Assembly (NCBI GenBank): GCA_030460725.1
Contig: JAKECL010000046.1
Span: 1-8,970, forward strand
Reading direction: 5' to 3'
DNA length: 8,970 nt
DNA from: Propionibacterium sp.
GTDB taxonomy: Bacteria > Actinomycetota > Actinomycetes > Actinomycetales > Actinomycetaceae
In this document: positions 6,272-8,970 of the stretch, piece by piece
Layout of the letters: each line of letters starts with the position of its first letter
Position numbering within the stretch: the first letter of the stretch is position 1
Notes under the pieces: model-generated
What the model was told of the DNA's origin: nothing
The model's database searches: none
What the model saw: the letters and a program-made list of their open reading frames with translations, nothing else
Made by a program: the position numbers and the translations under genes

Positions 6272-7962
6272 GCATGGGAGCACGGACGGACACCGCGGCG
6301 TCGCCCTCGTGGACCCTGGCCTCCCCGGGACGCACGGGTCGGGACGGGTCAGGACCCCACTTCCCGGCACCGGCCATCGGCGAACTACCACCCCTGCGGC
6401 GCTGGCGCGACTACCCGGTGCTGGCACTGGCGGCGGCCGGCCTGTGGGCCTCCTTCCCCGACCAGGGATGGTGGTTCCTGCTGGTGCCCTCCCTGGCACT
6501 GTTCGTCTCCGCACTGGACCGGGTCGGCACCCTGCGCGCCACCTGGTACGCCGCTGTGGTGGCCGCAGGGTTCTGGCTGCCCCACATCGAGTGGGTGCGC
6601 GTGGCGACAGGCGGATGGATGCCCTGGGTGGTCCTCTCACTCACCCAGGTGATCGCCTGGGCACTGTGGGGGTGGACCGTGTCGGTGGCACGAGTGTGGC
6701 GATGGACGCGCACCGTGTGGGGTCAGGCCCTGGTGGTGGGCCTCACCTGGGTCGGAATCGAGCAACTGCGCTCTCGCGTACCCTTCGGTGGCTTCGCCTG
6801 GGCGAATGTCTCCTACGCCCAGGTCGATGCCCCGCTGGGACACCTGGCGCCCTGGGGAGGGGAGGTGCTCGTCTCCTTCGCGACGCTGGTGGCCGCCGTC
6901 CTCCTGCGCCGCGCTGTCTCCCTCGCCCCCGCCCACGAGGGCGACCACTGGTGGGGAAGGCCCGCCAGTCTGGGTGTGGCACTGGTGATCCTGGTGGCAC
7001 CCCTGGGTCTGTCCCTGCCGACCGCCCAGGAGTCCGGCTCACTGAAGGTCGGGGTGGTCCAGGGCAATGTCGAGATCCCGGGCATCGAGACCTTCTCCGA
7101 GCCGAACAAGGTCACCGGGAACCATGTGCGGGAGAGCGACAGGCTCGCCGCCTCGGGACAGGACGTGGACCTGGTGATCTGGGGGGAGAACGCCGCCGAC
7201 CTGGACCCGCGCACCCACCCCGCCACCGCACGTCTCATCGCCGACGCGGTGGAGCGCGTCGGGGCACCCACCATGCTCGGCTTCGTGGAGTACCAGGAGG
7301 ACTCACGCACGAACTGGGTGGGGATCTGGTATCCGGGGGAGTCCCAGGTGGACCCGGTGCTCTACGGCAAGCAGCACCCCGTGCCCTTCGGTGAGTACAT
7401 CCCCTGGAGGGACTTCATCTCCTCCCTTGCCTCCCAGACCGCCCAGGTCTCCGTGGACATGCGTGCCGTGGACAATCCGGGATACCTGGAGGTGCGCCTG
7501 GAGGACGGGCGCACCGTGCCTGTGGCCGTCGGGATCTGCTTCGAGGTGGCCTATGAGCCCCTGGTCTCGGAGGGGGTGCGCATGGGGGGACAGTTGATCT
7601 CGATTCCCACCAACAACTTCCACTTCCGCTACTCCGCGGAGTCCACCCAGCAGGCCCAGATGTTGCGCTTCCGGGCGATGGAGTTCTCACGCTCCGCCGT
7701 CCAGGCCTCCACCAACGGGGTCTCGATGATCGTGCGCCCCGACGGGTCGGTGGTGGCGGCCAGTGGCAAGCAGGAGGCGGCGCACCTGGTGGCTGACCTA
7801 CCGCTGAGAACCTCATTGACTCCGGCGGCGCGCCTGGCGGAGTTCCCCGCCTGGTGCGCAATTGTCCTGACATCACTGGTTGGCGTCGGGTCCACCGGGG
7901 CACTCATCGCGCTACGCAGGCCGGTGCCACACGCCGCGTCGGCAGGGGAGTACCGGTCATGA
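6268..7962 (+). CDS. lnt: Apolipoprotein N-acyltransferase Lnt
   Basis: Lnt is the membrane enzyme that adds the third acyl chain to the N-terminal cysteine of lipoproteins, using phospholipid as donor. The 564-residue product shows about seven hydrophobic segments between residues 48 and 251, then a nitrilase-fold domain (about 258-510), then a last membrane helix (about 526-549). The expected catalytic triad is visible: E307 in IWGEN, K368 in GKQHPVPFGEYIP, and C424 in GICFEV. G306 stands where many Lnt proteins have proline. The first 45 residues are polar, low in complexity and probably cytosolic, which makes the protein a little longer than typical Lnt. The GTG at 6268 overlaps the helY stop (GTGA); the ATG at 6274 is an equally possible start, and neither has a strong Shine-Dalgarno sequence. 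The next gene, ppm1, overlaps by 4 bases. Confidence 0.95.
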   Translation: MSMGARTDTAASPSWTLASPGRTGRDGSGPHFPAPAIGELPPLRRWRDYPVLALAAAGLWASFPDQGWWFLLVPSLALFVSALDRVGTLRATWYAAVVAAGFWLPHIEWVRVATGGWMPWVVLSLTQVIAWALWGWTVSVARVWRWTRTVWGQALVVGLTWVGIEQLRSRVPFGGFAWANVSYAQVDAPLGHLAPWGGEVLVSFATLVAAVLLRRAVSLAPAHEGDHWWGRPASLGVALVILVAPLGLSLPTAQESGSLKVGVVQGNVEIPGIETFSEPNKVTGNHVRESDRLAASGQDVDLVIWGENAADLDPRTHPATARLIADAVERVGAPTMLGFVEYQEDSRTNWVGIWYPGESQVDPVLYGKQHPVPFGEYIPWRDFISSLASQTAQVSVDMRAVDNPGYLEVRLEDGRTVPVAVGICFEVAYEPLVSEGVRMGGQLISIPTNNFHFRYSAESTQQAQMLRFRAMEFSRSAVQASTNGVSMIVRPDGSVVAASGKQEAAHLVADLPLRTSLTPAARLAEFPAWCAIVLTSLVGVGSTGALIALRRPVPHAASAGEYRS

Positions 7963-8708
7963 GGGGCATGGGCGCAGGCACGCTGGTGGTGGTGCCGACC
8001 TACGAGGAACGTGAGTCGCTGCCCGGAGTGGTCGAGCGCCTCTTCCTGTCCCAACCCGAAGCCTCGCTCCTGGTGGTGGATGACTCCTCACCGGACGGCA
8101 CCGGGGACTGGGTCCAGGAACGGGCTGAGGTGGACACGCGCGTCCACCTGCTGACCCGGCCCCGCAAGTCCGGCCTGGCCGGTGCCTATGTCGAGGGACT
8201 CGGATGGGGGATCCGGCAGGGCTTCGAGACTCTCGTCCAGATGGATGCGGACGGCTCCCACCGCCCTGAACAGGTTGCCCGTCTGGTGGCGCGCCTGGAC
8301 TCCTTGGACCACCCGGACCTCGTCATCGGATCCCGGTGGGTACGCGGGGGAGAGGTGGTCGGCTGGTCAGGTGGGCGCGAGTTGTTGTCCCGGGCCGGAA
8401 ACCTCTACATCCGGGCCCTCCTGGGGTTGGGGGTGCGCGATGCGACCGCGGGGTTCCGGGCACACCGGGCCGCCTCGCTGGCGGCATCGGGGATCCTGGA
8501 CAGGGTCGGCTCCACGGGATACGGCTTCCAGGTCGAAATGACCGCTGCGGCGCTGCTCTGGGGTGCCCATGTGGTCGAGGTCCCGATCAGTTTTGACGAG
8601 CGCCTGCACGGAACTTCGAAGCTGTCGGGGGAGATCTTCTGGGAGGAGCTCAGACTGGTGACCGCCCAGGGGCTGCGACGCTGGACCCGGTGGGGGAGCA
8701 GTCGCTGA
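7959..8708 (+). CDS. ppm1: Polyprenol-phosphate mannosyltransferase (Ppm1/DPM1-like GT2)
   Basis: This is probably the cytosolic-face glycosyltransferase that moves mannose from GDP-mannose to polyprenyl phosphate. The lipid-linked donor it makes is used for protein O-mannosylation and mannolipids. The 249-residue product is a single GT2 catalytic domain without membrane helices. Motifs: VVPTYEERESLPGVV (11-25), VVDDSSPDGTGDWV (39-52), the metal-binding DXD at D96-A97-D98 in MDADGSHRPEQ, IGSRWVRGG (123-131), DATAGFRAHR (161-170), GYGFQVEM (187-194) and PISFDERLHGTSKLS (209-223). The usual PTYNE reads PTYEE here. The ATG overlaps the lnt stop as ATGA and has AGGGGAG (7944-7950) at 8-base spacing. 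In M. tuberculosis an Lnt domain and this domain are fused in Ppm1; here they are separate but coupled. A glucosyl donor cannot be excluded, but DPM1-type mannose transfer is the best fit. Confidence 0.88.
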   Translation: MRGMGAGTLVVVPTYEERESLPGVVERLFLSQPEASLLVVDDSSPDGTGDWVQERAEVDTRVHLLTRPRKSGLAGAYVEGLGWGIRQGFETLVQMDADGSHRPEQVARLVARLDSLDHPDLVIGSRWVRGGEVVGWSGGRELLSRAGNLYIRALLGLGVRDATAGFRAHRAASLAASGILDRVGSTGYGFQVEMTAAALLWGAHVVEVPISFDERLHGTSKLSGEIFWEELRLVTAQGLRRWTRWGSSR

Positions 8709-8711
8709 CAT

Positions 8712-8740
8712 CTCGGCGCGTCCCGTGCGCGGGCGTCGAG
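8712..8740 (+). terminator. Stem-loop immediately after ppm1, possible terminator
   Basis: An outer stem CTCGGC (8712-8717) pairs with GTCGAG (8735-8740), including one G-U pair. An inner stem CCCG (8722-8725) pairs with CGGG (8730-8733) around a TGCG loop. It begins 3 bases after the ppm1 stop, a natural place for operon end. No T-tract follows, so it would be a U-less terminator or an mRNA 3'-end stabiliser. Folding energy was not computed. Confidence 0.4.
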
Positions 8741-8797
8741 GCAGGGAGAAGGCCTCGGGCGGCGCAGGGCCGGAAGAGGGGCCGGACCGGCCGGGGT

Positions 8798-8893
8798 ACG
8801 GGACAGCCTGGGAACGGGACAGCGTGGGAGCAAGGCGGGCGGGGAGCAAGCCCACTGGGAAACAAGCCTGCCGAGGAACGGGACAGGGGAGTG
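8798..8893. repeat. Degenerate 16-bp tandem repeat, six units
   Basis: Units: ACGGGACAGCCTGGGA (8798-8813), ACGGGACAGCGTGGGA (8814-8829), GCAAGGCGGGCGGGGA (8830-8845), GCAAGCCCACTGGGA (8846-8860, 15 bases), AACAAGCCTGCCGAGGA (8861-8877, 17 bases) and ACGGGACAGGGGAGTG (8878-8893). Units 1 and 2 differ by one base. Units 3-5 share a CAAG variant in place of ACGGGACAG, and the last unit returns to ACGGGACAG. Five units end in GGGA or AGGA. The array is non-coding and has no spacers, so it is not CRISPR. Confidence 0.75.
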
Positions 8894-8897
8894 TCCT

Positions 8898-8918
8898 CCA
8901 CCTACGCCGAGGAGGTGG
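8898..8918. other. Short GC-rich inverted repeat
   Basis: CCACCT (8898-8903) is the reverse complement of AGGTGG (8913-8918), with a 9-base loop. It directly precedes the C/G homopolymer palindrome and could belong to a terminator region shared with a gene right of the window. No T-tract is seen on either strand. Confidence 0.35.
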
Positions 8919-8944
8919 GCCCCCCCCCGGGGGGGGCGCCCCAC
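8915..8944. repeat. C9G8 homopolymer palindrome
   Basis: GTGGG (8915-8919) pairs with CCCAC (8940-8944). Between them lie nine C (8920-8928) directly followed by eight G (8929-8936) and CGC. This is either a very strong hairpin (terminator or boundary element) or a place where sequencing miscounted bases. The exact run lengths should not be trusted without read support. Confidence 0.5.
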
Positions 8945-8947
8945 GAA

Positions 8948-8970
8948 GGGCCGCCCCCCCGGGCCGCCCC
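8948..8970. repeat. Direct repeat GGGCCGCCCC at the window edge
   Basis: GGGCCGCCCC occurs at 8948-8957 and again at 8961-8970, separated by CCC. A related GGGCGCCCC lies at 8934-8942. The unit may continue past the window. It could be the start of another short tandem array or low-complexity sequence. Confidence 0.45.

Larger units (their letters stand above)
8709..8970. other. Intergenic region without a supported gene
   Basis: No reading frame here resembles a protein on either strand. The stretch contains the stem-loop after ppm1, a G-rich segment (8741-8797), the 16-bp repeat array (8798-8893) and a block of GC-only inverted and direct repeats (8895-8970). The minus-strand open frames across it begin in this non-coding DNA and run into the antisense of ppm1, so they are taken as composition artefacts. 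Confidence 0.7.

Noticed and set aside
5266..6640. Long - strand open frames opposite helY and lnt
   Set aside because: Same composition effect; the + strand frame carries clear helicase and Lnt motifs.
8798..8893. CRISPR array
   Set aside because: Units of 15-17 bases are directly adjacent with no unique spacers, and no cas gene is nearby.
8405..8944. - strand open frames crossing the right intergenic region into ppm1
   Set aside because: They start in repeat DNA and run antisense to ppm1, with no conserved domain visible.

Overview
The window is very GC-rich and almost fully coding, with seven genes all on the + strand. GTG starts are used often, stop/start overlaps are frequent and the HisG is the long allosteric form. 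Together with the gene order hisE-hisG-pafB-pafC-helY-lnt-ppm1, this points to a high-GC actinobacterium. My best guess is an Actinomycetaceae-type organism (Actinomyces or a relative), because the Pup-proteasome genes and tatA/tatC that usually sit among these genes in mycobacteria and their relatives are missing here. The genus is an inference.

Layout. 1-111: no supported gene; a degenerate 14-bp tandem repeat, a GC-rich hairpin and a -10-like hexamer just before the hisE GTG. 112-1229: hisE and hisG, a two-gene histidine unit (the first and second steps of the pathway) with an 8-bp gap. 1230-1267: a short spacer with a second -10-like hexamer and an imperfect dyad. 1268-8708: five genes whose ends all overlap by 4 or 8 bases. 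They are pafB-like and pafC-like WYL regulators, a Ski2/Mtr4-type helicase (helY), apolipoprotein N-acyltransferase (lnt) and a dolichol/polyprenol-phosphate mannosyltransferase (ppm1). 8709-8970: no supported gene; a stem-loop right after the ppm1 stop, a degenerate 16-bp tandem repeat array, and a block of GC-rich inverted and direct repeats at the edge.

How the genes work together. HisG makes phosphoribosyl-ATP and HisE hydrolyses it to phosphoribosyl-AMP. PafB and PafC orthologs act together as a DNA-damage-responsive transcription activator, and they are translationally coupled to each other and to the helicase. Lnt and Ppm1 are membrane-envelope enzymes: the first N-acylates lipoproteins, the second makes the lipid-linked mannose donor. 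In Mycobacterium tuberculosis these two are domains of one protein; here they are separate overlapping genes.

I found no CRISPR array, tRNA, rRNA, transposase, toxin-antitoxin pair or defence system. The genes are ordinary actinobacterial core genes. The least explained signals are the two repeat arrays at the window ends. They share 8-base words in opposite orientation, and both encode canonical G-quadruplex patterns. Other points of interest are two candidate leaderless promoters and the compressed gene order.
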